Shown here: piece by piece, positions 1-8,950 of the stretch
Layout of the letters: each line of letters starts with the position of its first letter
How positions within the stretch are numbered: the stretch's first letter is position 1
NCBI GenBank assembly: GCA_964570865.1
Contig: CAZMZM010000022.1
Coordinates: 1-33,696 of the forward strand
Reading direction: 5' to 3'
DNA: 33,696 nucleotides
Source of the DNA: WGAL01 sp964570865
Lineage (GTDB): Bacteria > Bacteroidota > Ignavibacteria > Ignavibacteriales > Melioribacteraceae
Notes under the pieces: model-generated
The model's input: only the letters and a program-made list of their open reading frames with translations
Database searches by the model: none
Told to the model about the DNA's origin: nothing
Position numbers and translations under genes: made by a program

Positions 1-73
1 AATTCCATAAAATGCGGACTGATAATCCGAAATTATTGAAAACTTCCATTCCAAAATTGTAAATTTTCCCAAC

Positions 74-105
74 TTGACAGGTGCATCGCAATAATAGTAG
101 TTTAC
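74..105 (+). promoter_or_regulatory. candidate promoter for the DUF84-aroK-aroB operon
   Basis: TTGACA lies at 74-79. TAGTTT at 98-103 sits 18 nt downstream; read as a Bacteroidota-type -33/-7 pair it would be TTG followed by TAgtTTa. It lies about 80 nt upstream of the first start codon of a forward gene run. This is motif matching by eye only, and the -10 part is poor. Confidence 0.3.
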
Positions 106-184
106 GATATTACAATTAATTTCTATTTCAATTTCTCTTTTCAATATTTCTTGCTATTTTCAATTTCAAAAAATTTTAGGTTAC

Positions 185-715
185 ATGAAGATATTAGTCG
201 GTTCGGAGAATAAAGTAAAAGTAGATGCGGTAGCCGAAGCGTTTGGGAAATTTTATTCTGAGATTGAAGTTTTAGGGATAAACGTACAATCCGGCGTTTC
301 AGACCAACCGTTTAACGCTGAGACATACGCAGGAGCCGAGAACAGGGCTAAGTTTTTGTTCGATTCGGAAACCGAAGCGGATTTCTACGTCGGCATTGAA
401 GGAGGCGTTCAGCAAATTGCCGGTATCTGGTTTGGGTTTGGGGCTGTTTGCATTATAGATAAATCTGGGGACAAGGGCTTCGGCGCTTCACCGCAATATG
501 AATTACCTGAAAAAATAATTTCCGAATTACAGAACGGAAAAGAACTCGGGCATGTGATAGACGAGATGAGCGGAAAGCATGACACTAAACACAAAGGGGG
601 CGCAATAGGGTTTTTGACAAATGAGATTTTTCAGAGAAAAGATTTATATATATCGGGGGTTATTGTGGCTCTTGTACCTTTGTTGAACAAAAATATCTAT
701 TTCGATGAACTCTAA
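185..715 (+). CDS. yjjX: DUF84 family inosine/xanthosine triphosphatase (YjjX-like)
   Basis: This 176-residue cytosolic protein belongs to the YjjX/DUF84 family, which hydrolyses non-canonical purine nucleotides such as ITP and XTP and so keeps them out of RNA and DNA. The family-typical N-terminus MKILVGSENKVKVDAV is visible, as are the central FYVGIEGGV and the late KGGAIGFLTN with following basic residues. Length matches the family (about 170-180). The ATG at 185 has only a weak AGG at 178-180, but the first residues align with family members, so the start is trusted. It is the first gene of a tightly packed forward operon: its last 11 nt overlap aroK. Confidence in the family is high; the exact substrate is inferred from the family. 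Confidence 0.85.
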   Translation: MKILVGSENKVKVDAVAEAFGKFYSEIEVLGINVQSGVSDQPFNAETYAGAENRAKFLFDSETEADFYVGIEGGVQQIAGIWFGFGAVCIIDKSGDKGFGASPQYELPEKIISELQNGKELGHVIDEMSGKHDTKHKGGAIGFLTNEIFQRKDLYISGVIVALVPLLNKNIYFDEL

Positions 716-1271
716 GAAAAATCAAAAACGGATTTACCTAATCGGTTTTATGACCAGCGGGAAAACTACGCTGGGACGAATTTTGGCAAATGTTATCGGT
801 TGGAATTTCTACGACTTGGATAAAGTTTTAGAAGAGCGTGAAGAAAAAACCGTTCACGAAATATTTACGGAAAAAGGGGAAGAATATTTTAGGGAGATGG
901 AAAGAAAGACTTTGACCGAATTATCCGAAGAGGAGTTTGTGGTGATTTCTCTGGGAGGAGGAACCGTTACTAATGATTTTGTAATCAACTTTATCAACGA
1001 AAAAGGGTTTGTGATTTATCTAACCGTATCTCCTGAAAATCTGTATATGAGACTGAAAAATAAAATCAACCGCCCTCTTTTTCGCGACTTGGTGCTTTCG
1101 GATAATGTAACGAAAGAAGATTTTTTGGAAAAGATAAACGCTTTGCTCTCGGAACGGGAAAAATTTTACAAACAAGCTGATCTGGAAATAGCGTCAGACT
1201 CGACTAGAATAGGGAAAACCGTTGATTTTATTGCTCGAAAACTGCATGGAGTAATTGATGAAAAAGATTAA
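705..1271 (+). CDS. aroK: shikimate kinase
   Basis: Phosphorylates shikimate at the 3-hydroxyl with ATP, fifth step of the chorismate pathway, in the cytosol. Visible motifs are the P-loop GFMTSGKTT (residues 14-22), the shikimate-binding FYDLD segment (about 36-40), the FREMER segment of the substrate site (about 62-67), the ISLGGGTV substrate/Walker B-like segment (about 83-90) and the lid arginines around NRPLFRDL. At 188 residues it is slightly longer than typical AroK (about 170-175), with an extra charged C-terminus. The ATG at 705 overlaps the preceding gene by 11 nt and there is no clear Shine-Dalgarno, which suggests translational coupling. It overlaps aroB at its 3' end, so consecutive chorismate enzymes are co-expressed. 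Confidence 0.93.
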   Translation: MNSKKNQKRIYLIGFMTSGKTTLGRILANVIGWNFYDLDKVLEEREEKTVHEIFTEKGEEYFREMERKTLTELSEEEFVVISLGGGTVTNDFVINFINEKGFVIYLTVSPENLYMRLKNKINRPLFRDLVLSDNVTKEDFLEKINALLSEREKFYKQADLEIASDSTRIGKTVDFIARKLHGVIDEKD

Positions 1272-2349
1272 TTTATTGTTGTCAAACAAAGAGATCCCTT
1301 TTTTTATCGGCACGGGGATTGAAAATTCAATTTATAAAGAACTGAGTAAAATCGGAATAACGAACAATATTTTTATTGTTGTAGATAGAAAAGTGTACAA
1401 ACTTTTCCGACAAAAAATTGATTCAATCTCCTCGGTGTTTTCAAATTCGCACGTGTTGCAATTTACGGCTAATGAAAACAATAAGAACTTTACCGGCGTA
1501 GAGAAAATTTACAATGCTTTACTACGAAAAAATTTTGGACGTGATACTACGTTAATCGCAATTGGTGGAGGTGTAGTCGGCGACACTGCAGGGTTTGCCG
1601 CATCTACTTTTGCACGCGGAATAAAACTTGTTCATATTCCCACAACTTTGCTTGCTGCAGTCGATAGTTCGATTGGAGGTAAAACCGGAATAAATTACAA
1701 CGAGACAAAAAACATCATCGGCTCTTTTTACCAACCGGAAGCGGTGTTTGTTGATGTTGAATTTATTACTACGCTTGATACCCGCGAATTAGTGTCCGGA
1801 TTGGGGGAAATAATTAAATACGGAATTTTAACTGACGGGAAGTTGTTTAATTATGTTACCCGAAATCTTGATCGAATTTTCAGCTATGACTTCAAAACAT
1901 TAAATAAAGTTATTTCGGAATCGGTACATTTTAAGATTAATGTTGTTGAAGTTGACGAAAAGGAATCCGGATTACGACAGATATTAAATCTCGGACACAC
2001 TTTTGCCCATGCTTTTGAGATTGAAAAAAATTATTCCTTACGGCATGGTGAAGCGGTGTTAGCCGGAATAATGAGCGCAATTATTCTATCCGAGAAACTC
2101 GGAATACTTAAATCCGAACTGAAGGAGAAATATTTTAGGTTTTTAGCAAAGCTTGAACAACTTGAGTTTTCACTTGAAAACATTGATGAAAACAAATGCT
2201 ACTCAATTATGCGGCACGATAAAAAAAATCGTAACGGTAAAATCAAATTTGTACTTCCGATTGATTTCGGGCAATTTGCCATAGGTGTTGAAGCACGAAA
2301 GTATGATGTGATTTCGGCTATCTCTGAAACTAAAGCACTATTCAAGTAA
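1258..2349 (+). CDS. aroB: 3-dehydroquinate synthase
   Basis: Converts DAHP to 3-dehydroquinate, second step of chorismate synthesis, using NAD+ and a divalent metal. Motifs seen are the NAD-binding glycine run GGGVVGDTAGFAAS, then HIPTTLLAAVDSSIGGKTG, the metal-ligand segments GLGEIIKYG (Glu), LNLGHTFAHAFE (His) and RHGEAV (His), and a closing MRHDKKN. The length of 363 residues is normal. I chose ATG 1258 over the in-frame TTG at 1255 because GGAG at 1248-1251 is well spaced for 1258. The gene overlaps aroK by 14 nt and is followed 1 nt later by the GHL10 gene, so all four genes look like one transcript. No other chorismate gene is in view. Confidence 0.95.
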   Translation: MKKINLLLSNKEIPFFIGTGIENSIYKELSKIGITNNIFIVVDRKVYKLFRQKIDSISSVFSNSHVLQFTANENNKNFTGVEKIYNALLRKNFGRDTTLIAIGGGVVGDTAGFAASTFARGIKLVHIPTTLLAAVDSSIGGKTGINYNETKNIIGSFYQPEAVFVDVEFITTLDTRELVSGLGEIIKYGILTDGKLFNYVTRNLDRIFSYDFKTLNKVISESVHFKINVVEVDEKESGLRQILNLGHTFAHAFEIEKNYSLRHGEAVLAGIMSAIILSEKLGILKSELKEKYFRFLAKLEQLEFSLENIDENKCYSIMRHDKKNRNGKIKFVLPIDFGQFAIGVEARKYDVISAISETKALFK

Positions 2350-2350
2350 T

Positions 2351-4060
2351 ATGAAAAAAAGTAAATTACTCCTTGTTGAAGTTGTTATTGTAATCTTCCT
2401 TTCAGTGCTCTCTTTATCGGCTCAACCGGATAGAGAAACAAGGGCGGTTTGGGTTGTAACAAATTTTAGATTGGACTGGCCGCCCCCTACGTTTGACGTA
2501 TCCGAACAGAAAGAAGCATTAGATGAAATTTTTAATATAATAAGAGAAAAGAATTTTAATACGGTTTATTTTCAATCGATAATTAAAGGGACTTCACTTT
2601 TCAAATCAAAACTGCTTCCGTTTTGCCCTTATTTTATCGGTACTCCTGCCGACTCGGATTTTTTTGACCCTCTACAATATGCAATTGATTTAGCTCGAAA
2701 GTACGGATTGGAGATTCATGCTTGGGTAAATACGGTTCGAGTATTTTCAGGTGATGAAAATTATTTTCTTGAGGATTCTAATCACATTGTTAACAGCCGT
2801 CCGAATCTGGTGGAGCGGATTGTGAGAAAAGGTGAAACGTCGTATTGGTTGAATTTCGGTAATCCTGAAGCGAGAAGATTCATGGTCGATGTTTTAAGCG
2901 AATTAGCGAGGAGATATGATGTTGATGGAATTCAGCTTGATTTTCTACGCTATCCGGGGCACAGTTTTCCTGACGTACCCGAATTTATTGCGTTTGGAGA
3001 TACTCTTAATCGCGATGATTGGAGAAGAGAAAACATTAATAAATTTGTTCAAGCTTTGCACGATTCGATTCGCGCGATAAAACCGCTCTTAAAAATTGGT
3101 GCAACTCCCTTCGGGATTTACAAAAACAGAAAAAATGCGGAAGGAAACGAAGCCTATTACACTGTCTATCAGGATTCCCGAAAGTGGATTAGAAACGGTT
3201 GGGTTGATTATTTGGCTCCTCAAATTTATTGGGATATTGAAAATAACCCGCGTTTCGACACATTAGCCGTTGACTGGAAGAATAATTCCTTTGGACGAAA
3301 CATTGTTCTCGGAGTTGCTTCGTATAAACCCGAGGTTTACAGAGAACTTGATAAAATTATTTCCTTTTCCCGAATGATTGGGGTAAGCGGTACGGCTATG
3401 TTCAGATATGATTTCATAAAAAACAGGATGTTTCCGGAATATAAAAAATTTGTTTTTCCAGCGGAGATGCCTTGGTTGGACTCACATCATCCTTTGCCTC
3501 CGTTTAATTTTATCGTTAAAACAGATTCGGGAATAGACAATAAAATTGAAATGTCATGGCATAAATCTCTTTCGGAAAATATAAAATACTACGCTCTTTA
3601 CCAGGTTGATTCAGATGATTTATCCGGAAATAAAACTCTTGTTACTCTCTTACCTGCGGATGCGAATTTTGTTAAGTTCGGTATTGAAAGGCCCAAAGCC
3701 GTTATTTATCAATTTGAAATGTGTTCAGTAAATAAATTATGGAACGAGAGTAACCCGAGCAAAAACAAACCTAAAGTAGTTCTTAAAAAATTAATGAATC
3801 TTATTTCATTAAATAATATTATTTCAGCCAAACCAATTTTGATTAAAGGAAATGATTCTAATAAATTATGTTATTACTCCGTACATAAAGGGGAATTAAA
3901 GATAAAATTAATCGGTGTTTCAACAAACAAAACTCTCATCGTCAATATTATCAAGGGTATTAACTACATTACTCTTCCCAATATCGGGAATAATATCAAC
4001 TCGGTTGAGTTATATGACAGTAAAACAAATATCTTGAAATATAAAATTGATAATTATTAA
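2351..4060 (+). CDS. exported GHL10-type glycoside hydrolase-like protein (YngK/DigH family)
   Basis: This 569-residue exported protein has an N-terminal signal peptide (hydrophobic core about residues 9-24, ending LSAQ). It is followed by the diagnostic GHL10/DUF4015 opening RETRAVWVVTNFRLDWPP, a TIM-barrel with VYFQSI, IHAWVN, DGIQLDFLRYPG and YLAPQIYW segments, and from about residue 380 a fibronectin type III-like beta region. Relatives include E. coli DigH, which cuts denuded peptidoglycan glycans at the septum, so a cell-wall role is plausible but inferred. The acidic residue in DGIQLDF is a likely catalytic or substrate contact. It starts 1 nt after aroB, an odd partner for chorismate genes. 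Its stop overlaps that of glgA in a shared TTAA. No type IX secretion tail is recognisable at the C-terminus. Confidence 0.8.
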   Translation: MKKSKLLLVEVVIVIFLSVLSLSAQPDRETRAVWVVTNFRLDWPPPTFDVSEQKEALDEIFNIIREKNFNTVYFQSIIKGTSLFKSKLLPFCPYFIGTPADSDFFDPLQYAIDLARKYGLEIHAWVNTVRVFSGDENYFLEDSNHIVNSRPNLVERIVRKGETSYWLNFGNPEARRFMVDVLSELARRYDVDGIQLDFLRYPGHSFPDVPEFIAFGDTLNRDDWRRENINKFVQALHDSIRAIKPLLKIGATPFGIYKNRKNAEGNEAYYTVYQDSRKWIRNGWVDYLAPQIYWDIENNPRFDTLAVDWKNNSFGRNIVLGVASYKPEVYRELDKIISFSRMIGVSGTAMFRYDFIKNRMFPEYKKFVFPAEMPWLDSHHPLPPFNFIVKTDSGIDNKIEMSWHKSLSENIKYYALYQVDSDDLSGNKTLVTLLPADANFVKFGIERPKAVIYQFEMCSVNKLWNESNPSKNKPKVVLKKLMNLISLNNIISAKPILIKGNDSNKLCYYSVHKGELKIKLIGVSTNKTLIVNIIKGINYITLPNIGNNINSVELYDSKTNILKYKIDNY

Positions 4061-5526
4061 TCCGACTTGGTATTCAATCCATGAATGTAAAGTTCAATAT
4101 ATTTTGATGCGGACTTTCCCCAAGAAAAATCTTTCTTCATCCCGTTTTTTTGAATTATTCGCCATGTGGATTTTTTCTCAAAATACTTTATAGCTCGCTG
4201 AATGGTTTTCCACATTGCAGCGCTTGAAAATTCCTTAAAGCCGAATCCGGTGCCGTTAAGTTTTCCGTTCAGAACGGTTTTATCCCAATCCAGTACCGTG
4301 TCTGCAAGTCCGCCTGTTTCGCGTACAATAGGGACAGTACCGTATTTTAACGAGTAGATTTGGTTTAATCCGCATGGCTCATATAATGAGGGCATAAGAA
4401 ACATATCTGAGCCCGCTTCAATTAAATGGGCTAAATCATTATTATATCCGATATGAGTTTTTATATTTCCGGATGAAAAATATTCGAGTTTTTTGAAAAA
4501 AGTTTCGTATTTATCATCCCCGTTTCCAAGAACAACAAGCCGAGCATCCATTCCGATAAGTTCATCAAACAAATCAAAAAACAGATCAAACCCCTTTTGC
4601 GAAACCAAACGGGAAACAATTCCGATTATCGGAATATCTTTATCGTACTTCAAATCAAATTCGGAAGCTAACGCAATCTTGTTCTTTTCCTTTTTCTCAA
4701 GGCTCTCTGCCGAATAATTTGCAGGAATTAATTTGTCGGTTTCAGGGTTCCAAATGGAGTAATCAACACCGTTAATAATTCCAAACAAATCTTTTTTGCG
4801 AGAATACAAAATATCTTTAAGTCCGCCTGATAGTTCATCCGTAAGTAGTTCCTTTGCGTAGGTTTCGCTTACGGTATTAATTAAATCGGCATAAACTATT
4901 CCCATTTTCAGAAAGGAAACTTTACCGTAGAATTCCGCAGGTCCGGTTGGAGTAAAAAGTTTATCGTCAATCTCGGCATTCGTAATTGTCGATTTCGGAA
5001 ACAATCCCTGATACCCGATATTGTGGATTGTAAGAAGTGAAACGGAGTTGCGAAAAAGTTTTTCCTCGGAATATAAACTTTTAAGATAATACGGAATCAA
5101 AGCGGATTGCCAATCATTTACATGAAAAATGTCAGGTGGCCACTCCAAAATTTTGATAATTTCAAGAACGGCTTTCTGGAAAAGGATAAAGCGTAAATCT
5201 TCGTCTTCGTCAAACGTATAAAATTCTTTCCTTGAATAGAAGGGCGGATAATCAATAAAATAAGTAGTTACAGATGAATCGGGAAGATAAGCAACGTAAA
5301 CGTTAATGCTATATTCAGTTCCGTTAATTAAAATAGGCATACCATGAAATTTCCCAAGTTCGGAAATTGAATATTTTTCTTCGTCGATTAAAGAATATTT
5401 TGGAGTAAAGATAATTACTTCATTTGAGTTTTTTGCTAACTCAATCGGTAAAGCACCTGCCACATCGGCTAATCCCCCTGTTTTTGAAAACGGATAAACT
5501 TCACTGCTAATAAATGCAATCTTCAT
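4057..5526 (-). CDS. glgA: glycogen synthase (ADP-glucose type)
   Basis: Transfers glucose from ADP-glucose to alpha-1,4-glucan, building storage glycogen in the cytosol (GT5 family, GT-B fold). The start MKIAFISSEVYPFSKTGGL contains the KTGGL ADP-glucose loop (residues 15-19). Further segments are HVNDWQSALIPYY, LLTIHNIGYQG, GIINGVDYSIWNP, the second Rossmann domain GIVSRLVSQKG, and the nucleotide-sugar site MPSLYEPCGLNQIYSLKYGTVP followed by RETGGLADTV. Length is 489 residues, normal for GlgA. ATG 5526 is preferred to an upstream TTG (5550) because the family N-terminus begins there; the only GGAG (5540-5543) is a distant 13 nt away. No glgB, glgC or glgP is nearby, so it appears to be an isolated gene, converging on the GHL10 gene. 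Confidence 0.94.
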   Translation of the reverse strand: MKIAFISSEVYPFSKTGGLADVAGALPIELAKNSNEVIIFTPKYSLIDEEKYSISELGKFHGMPILINGTEYSINVYVAYLPDSSVTTYFIDYPPFYSRKEFYTFDEDEDLRFILFQKAVLEIIKILEWPPDIFHVNDWQSALIPYYLKSLYSEEKLFRNSVSLLTIHNIGYQGLFPKSTITNAEIDDKLFTPTGPAEFYGKVSFLKMGIVYADLINTVSETYAKELLTDELSGGLKDILYSRKKDLFGIINGVDYSIWNPETDKLIPANYSAESLEKKEKNKIALASEFDLKYDKDIPIIGIVSRLVSQKGFDLFFDLFDELIGMDARLVVLGNGDDKYETFFKKLEYFSSGNIKTHIGYNNDLAHLIEAGSDMFLMPSLYEPCGLNQIYSLKYGTVPIVRETGGLADTVLDWDKTVLNGKLNGTGFGFKEFSSAAMWKTIQRAIKYFEKKSTWRIIQKNGMKKDFSWGKSASKYIELYIHGLNTKSD

Positions 5527-5634
5527 AATAACAAATATTCTCCACTGCAAATAGGTAACGGATAATTTTTATTTAATCAAAAATAGGGATAAATAAAATT
5601 AGTTTCTTGAAAAGAAGAAATCAATAATTAATAA

Positions 5635-5664
5635 TTGACTTCTAAGATTTTTTTTTTATCTTTT
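5635..5664 (+). promoter_or_regulatory. candidate promoter of the type IX secreted protein gene
   Basis: TTGACT at 5635-5640 is followed after 16 nt by TATCTT (5657-5662). The same bases also read as a Bacteroidota-like TTG and TAtcTTTt pair separated by 19 nt. A strong AGGAGG lies at about 5675-5680, before the ATG at 5686. The T-rich stretch between the boxes makes chance matches easy, so confidence is modest. Confidence 0.35.
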
Positions 5665-5685
5665 CTCTTTCAATAGGAGGCACAA

Positions 5686-7170
5686 ATGAAAAAAATAATT
5701 TTATTCCTCTTTTTCTCGGTTTCACTATTATCAGCTCAGAGCGGAGTTAGGCAAATCACAAATTTCACTTTTGATGTTGAACATCCGAGTTTTGTAAATT
5801 ACATCCCGGGAGGATTTGAGACTTTTCCCGATCTCTTTTTTGAAGTACATAATCAAGATTCAGTCAATATTGCCCAACTTACATATAACACGATTACCGA
5901 TAAGTTTGAAAACCTGACGTACATTACGCATGACGAATTTATAAATAAAAATCAGGATGTCTATTTCAATCCGAACGGTTATTTAATTGCAATGTGGGAA
6001 ACTAACCGAAACGGGAATTTTGATATTGCTTATTCGAAGTTTGAGAATGAATCGTGGCAGCAAGTTCAGCTTGCGACGGAAACGGCAGCGGATGAACGCA
6101 ATGTTTCGTTTGTTAAAAATCAAGGTTATCCTTACTGCGATTGTGCGTTTGCGGTTTATGAACGTTCCGGTTCCGTTTTCATCAAAGATGTTCTAAATTC
6201 CGCAATTTCCGAAGATACTGTTTTTTCAGCTTACGGAGATATTCATTTTTCTCAGCCCGTTGCCATGAACAACCCGTACTATTCAAGTAGTAACACTCTA
6301 TTTTGTGCCGCTATTCGGGATAGTGCCGACTCTGAATTTAATTTGGTTTATAAAATAAAGTTTAATTCCGAAGATTGGAGTGAACTTCAGACTATTAATC
6401 TAATCGGAGTTCAAAGTAATCCTCATTTCGACAACTTTGGGAATCTGATTTTCGACAATACGGTTGATGGAAAAAGCTCCGTTTATATTATTCAATTTTT
6501 GGAAATGAATACAACGCCGGAAGAAGTATTTTCAGATTCAATTGATTCTTTTTTTAATTTTAGAAATCTTTCTTTAATGATAATTACCAAGGGGATTAAC
6601 GACTACTATCCTATGCCGCCATACGTTATTCAGAGAAAGTCCGCTGAAACTGATTCGGTAATTTTTACACAAGATTATCTTCGCGATACCTCCGTAGTTG
6701 TCAACATTACATCTCCTCAACCGAATGTTGGAAATCTTGCCCTTGTTAACAGCTGTTATGTCGTATATACAGTGTGGGTAGATTCTGTAAACGGCATGAA
6801 AAATATTTACGGTTCAAAACAACTTATTGACATTGGCGCCGTTGACGATAATGGCATTAATGTTGATAATTTCAAACTCAACCAAAATTATCCTAATCCT
6901 TTTTTCGCAAAAGGGAGCACCGGCGAAGAAGCTGTAACTACAATTAAGTTTACGGTTCCGGATTATGCCGGCGGGAAAAATCTATCGAAAGTTACTCTTT
7001 CCGTTTACGATATTCTCGGGCGCAGAATTTCAACTCTTGTAAACGGGCATAAAACACCCGGGGAATATTCAGTGAAATTCAATGCTCTCGACCTTCCTTC
7101 AGGAATATATTTTTACAGTCTTCGGTCGGGGAATTTTTCCGTAACAAAAAAAATGATTTTTATTAGATAA
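5686..7170 (+). CDS. secreted protein with type IX sorting domain, probable beta-propeller
   Basis: A 494-residue exported protein of unknown function. Residues 1-18 form a signal peptide (cleavage near LLSAQ). The body has repeated segments of the kind seen in TolB/WD40-like propellers (for example GYLIAMWETNRNGNFDIAYS and GNLIFDNTVDGKSSVYII). From about residue 405 the C-terminal sorting domain is clear: FKLNQNYPNPF, then IKFTVP, VYDILGRR, GEYSVKFNA, LPSGIYFYSL and KKMIFIR at the very end. Such domains target proteins through the type IX system for release or surface attachment. A strong AGGAGG ribosome site precedes the ATG. It appears to be a single-gene unit. The two cysteines in YCDCAF (about residue 147) could form a disulfide or bind metal. 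No enzymatic motif was recognised. Confidence 0.82.
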   Translation: MKKIILFLFFSVSLLSAQSGVRQITNFTFDVEHPSFVNYIPGGFETFPDLFFEVHNQDSVNIAQLTYNTITDKFENLTYITHDEFINKNQDVYFNPNGYLIAMWETNRNGNFDIAYSKFENESWQQVQLATETAADERNVSFVKNQGYPYCDCAFAVYERSGSVFIKDVLNSAISEDTVFSAYGDIHFSQPVAMNNPYYSSSNTLFCAAIRDSADSEFNLVYKIKFNSEDWSELQTINLIGVQSNPHFDNFGNLIFDNTVDGKSSVYIIQFLEMNTTPEEVFSDSIDSFFNFRNLSLMIITKGINDYYPMPPYVIQRKSAETDSVIFTQDYLRDTSVVVNITSPQPNVGNLALVNSCYVVYTVWVDSVNGMKNIYGSKQLIDIGAVDDNGINVDNFKLNQNYPNPFFAKGSTGEEAVTTIKFTVPDYAGGKNLSKVTLSVYDILGRRISTLVNGHKTPGEYSVKFNALDLPSGIYFYSLRSGNFSVTKKMIFIR

Positions 7171-7182
7171 AAGAATTATTCA

Positions 7183-7216
7183 CAAATGCCCATTGGAAAA
7201 ATTCAGCGGGCATTTG
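7183..7216. terminator. 9-bp hairpin downstream of the sorting-domain gene
   Basis: CAAATGCCC (7183-7191) pairs perfectly with GGGCATTTG (7208-7216) around a 16-nt loop, 12 nt after the stop codon at 7170. It is followed by ATTATT rather than a U-run, and then by the assembly gap, so it is at best a weak terminator. It might instead be an mRNA-stabilising hairpin or part of a repeat. Confidence 0.4.
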
Positions 7217-7222
7217 ATTATT

Positions 7223-7322
7223 NNNNNNNNNNNNNNNNNNNNNNNNNNNNNNNNNNNNNNNNNNNNNNNNNNNNNNNNNNNNNNNNNNNNNNNNNNNNNN
7301 NNNNNNNNNNNNNNNNNNNNNN
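7223..7322. other. 100-base assembly gap (N) inside a region with no assignable gene (7171-7511)
   Basis: Exactly 100 N suggests a scaffold gap of unknown true length. To its right, 7323-7511 has no convincing gene. A reverse reading from a GTG at 7433 runs open into the gap for 37 residues. A forward reading leaves the gap open for 23 codons to a TAA at 7392-7394. Either could be the end of a gene lost in the gap; neither shows a family motif. A small GTGAA/TTCAC hairpin lies at 7438-7452. Confidence 0.9.
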
Positions 7323-7511
7323 CTTTTTCCGGCATATAAAAGCAAAGCGATTGGCGGGAATATCATAGGGTATTTTATTTACTTTAAAAAATAAATCGGT
7401 TGAGCCGAAAATTTTTCCCGATTTGAACTTCACCGTAGTGAAATTACTTCACATTTGTTTTCTGTTTTTGAATTGTTAGTTAATATTATGGAACATCTCC
7501 GATATTCTTCG

Positions 7512-8000
7512 TTATTTATTTAACGGTTTATTCTTGCTCATGCGTAAAATTTCGTTGAACTCATCTTTGGATACGGGCATAACGGAAAGACGATTTCCGC
7601 GCTGAACCAGTTTCATATTCTGAAGTTTGGGATTTTCTTTCATTTCTTTAAGCGGTACGGGACGTTTAAACTTTTCAATAAATTTTATATCTACCATGTA
7701 CCACGTCGGTTTTTCCTCCTTACTTTTCGGATCGAAGTGTAAATCATTCGGATCGAAAGCGGTAAAATCCGGGTAGCTCTCTTTGATCACTTCGGCTACA
7801 CCAACGGCAGCCGGAGGTTCTGTGTTGCTGTGGTAAAAAATTACTTTGTCCCCGACTTTCATATCGTCTCGCATAAAATTACGAGCTTGATAGTTGCGAA
7901 CTCCGTCCCAATATGTTGTGTCGTCACGTTTTAAATCATCGATTGAATAAGCGTTAGGTTCCGATTTCATCAACCAATATTGTTTGGCTTTTCTTCCCAT
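7512..8000 (-). CDS. EVE domain protein (THYN1-like)
   Basis: The whole 162-residue protein is an EVE domain, a PUA-related fold that binds modified bases in nucleic acids. It begins near residue 7 with YWLMKSEPNAYSIDDL, continues YWDGVRNYQARNFMRD and KVGDKVIFYHSN, and has the PAAVGVAEVIKESYPD and KPTWYMVDIKF segments typical of the family. Length agrees with stand-alone bacterial EVE proteins. The ATG at 8000 has a good AGAGG ribosome site about 7 nt upstream. It begins 12 nt after the upstream hydrolase gene and is probably co-transcribed with it. Its cellular ligand is unknown; a role in RNA or modified-DNA recognition is inferred from the family. Confidence 0.9.
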   Translation of the reverse strand: MGRKAKQYWLMKSEPNAYSIDDLKRDDTTYWDGVRNYQARNFMRDDMKVGDKVIFYHSNTEPPAAVGVAEVIKESYPDFTAFDPNDLHFDPKSKEEKPTWYMVDIKFIEKFKRPVPLKEMKENPKLQNMKLVQRGNRLSVMPVSKDEFNEILRMSKNKPLNK

Positions 8001-8012
8001 ATTTTTCCTCTT

Positions 8013-8870
8013 CTAAATTCCTTTTAAATATTTATCGAACCATTCTTTTCTTACTCTGTTTAACTCGTTTTTATGATGACGGAGGAAGTGAGTTCCTTCA
8101 TCGAATAATAGCAATTTAAGATTAGTTCTTCGTTCTAACAATTTACGTGCAAGGTCTATCGAATCTTTAACGGGTACTCTGTTGTCAGCTGTTCCGTGGA
8201 TTATCATAAGGGGAGTTTCGGTTGTTATTTTTTCGGCAAAGTTAATAACAGAACGTTTCTTGCAGAACTCCATTTTTTTTTCTTCGGATAAATGCCCGAA
8301 AGTACGTTTTACCAAACTTTCTATAAACTTACTCTGTTTTTGATGACAGCGTAAATTTGAAACTCCGCCAACAGTAATTGCAGCTTTAAAAATATTTGTC
8401 CGCATCAGCAGAAGATAAGTCATTAATCCGCCCCTGCTCCAACCTTCAATTCCCCAACGAGTTGTATCGGCATTAGGTATTTTATCGGCAATCGGGATTA
8501 AATTCATAACGTCGTTTAAGTCATTGCCTCCAAACTCTTCTCTTCCTTCTCCACCGTCATTTCCCCTATACTGTGAAGCAAGCACAACGTAACCCCAGCT
8601 TGCCAGAAGTCCGAGAATACCGCGTGCGTTAAACTTGTCAATTACTCCCAGTTCTCCCAATCCGCCTCTGTTCCAAATGATACACGGATATTTTTCATTT
8701 TGATTTTGAGGATAAGCGATGTAACCTTTAATTTTTAATCCGTCAGAGATGTAAGTGATTTTTTCAACAACCGTCTCATCTATTACATTTTGTCCCCATC
8801 CCGAAGCAACCATCCGGATTTTGGATTCGTCCAACAAAATAATTTGTCGTTCAATAATTTCAGAATTCAT
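8013..8870 (-). CDS. alpha/beta hydrolase, prolyl oligopeptidase (S9)-like
   Basis: A 285-residue single-domain serine hydrolase. The catalytic triad can be read: Ser145 in GWSRGG, Asp229 in HGTADNRVP and His261 in EGTHFLR. The oxyanion region is WNRGGLGELG (about 66-75), and SQYRGNDGGEG (99-109) is typical of S9/DAP-like hydrolases. There is no N-terminal beta-propeller, and no signal peptide is evident, so it is probably a cytosolic peptidase or esterase. It lies 12 nt upstream of the EVE gene in the same direction. The ATG at 8870 is used; the ribosome site is weak. Substrate cannot be told from sequence. Confidence 0.82.
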   Translation of the reverse strand: MNSEIIERQIILLDESKIRMVASGWGQNVIDETVVEKITYISDGLKIKGYIAYPQNQNEKYPCIIWNRGGLGELGVIDKFNARGILGLLASWGYVVLASQYRGNDGGEGREEFGGNDLNDVMNLIPIADKIPNADTTRWGIEGWSRGGLMTYLLLMRTNIFKAAITVGGVSNLRCHQKQSKFIESLVKRTFGHLSEEKKMEFCKKRSVINFAEKITTETPLMIIHGTADNRVPVKDSIDLARKLLERRTNLKLLLFDEGTHFLRHHKNELNRVRKEWFDKYLKGI

Positions 8871-8950
8871 ATAACTTTTTCCTAATTAGTAATTTAATTT
8901 ATAAATTATTATTAAGGATTTAAAATTTATTTTAAGGAAATAATACAATA

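Noticed and set aside
5527..5550. TTG start extending glgA by eight residues
   Set aside because: The family N-terminus begins at the ATG at 5526; the extension has no counterpart and contains the only GGAG.
7394..7425. TCGG/CCGA hairpin with following T-run
   Set aside because: Only four base pairs; not a credible terminator.
7163..7433. Open frames crossing the run of N
   Set aside because: They exist only because N codons are not stops; no motif on either side supports a gene.
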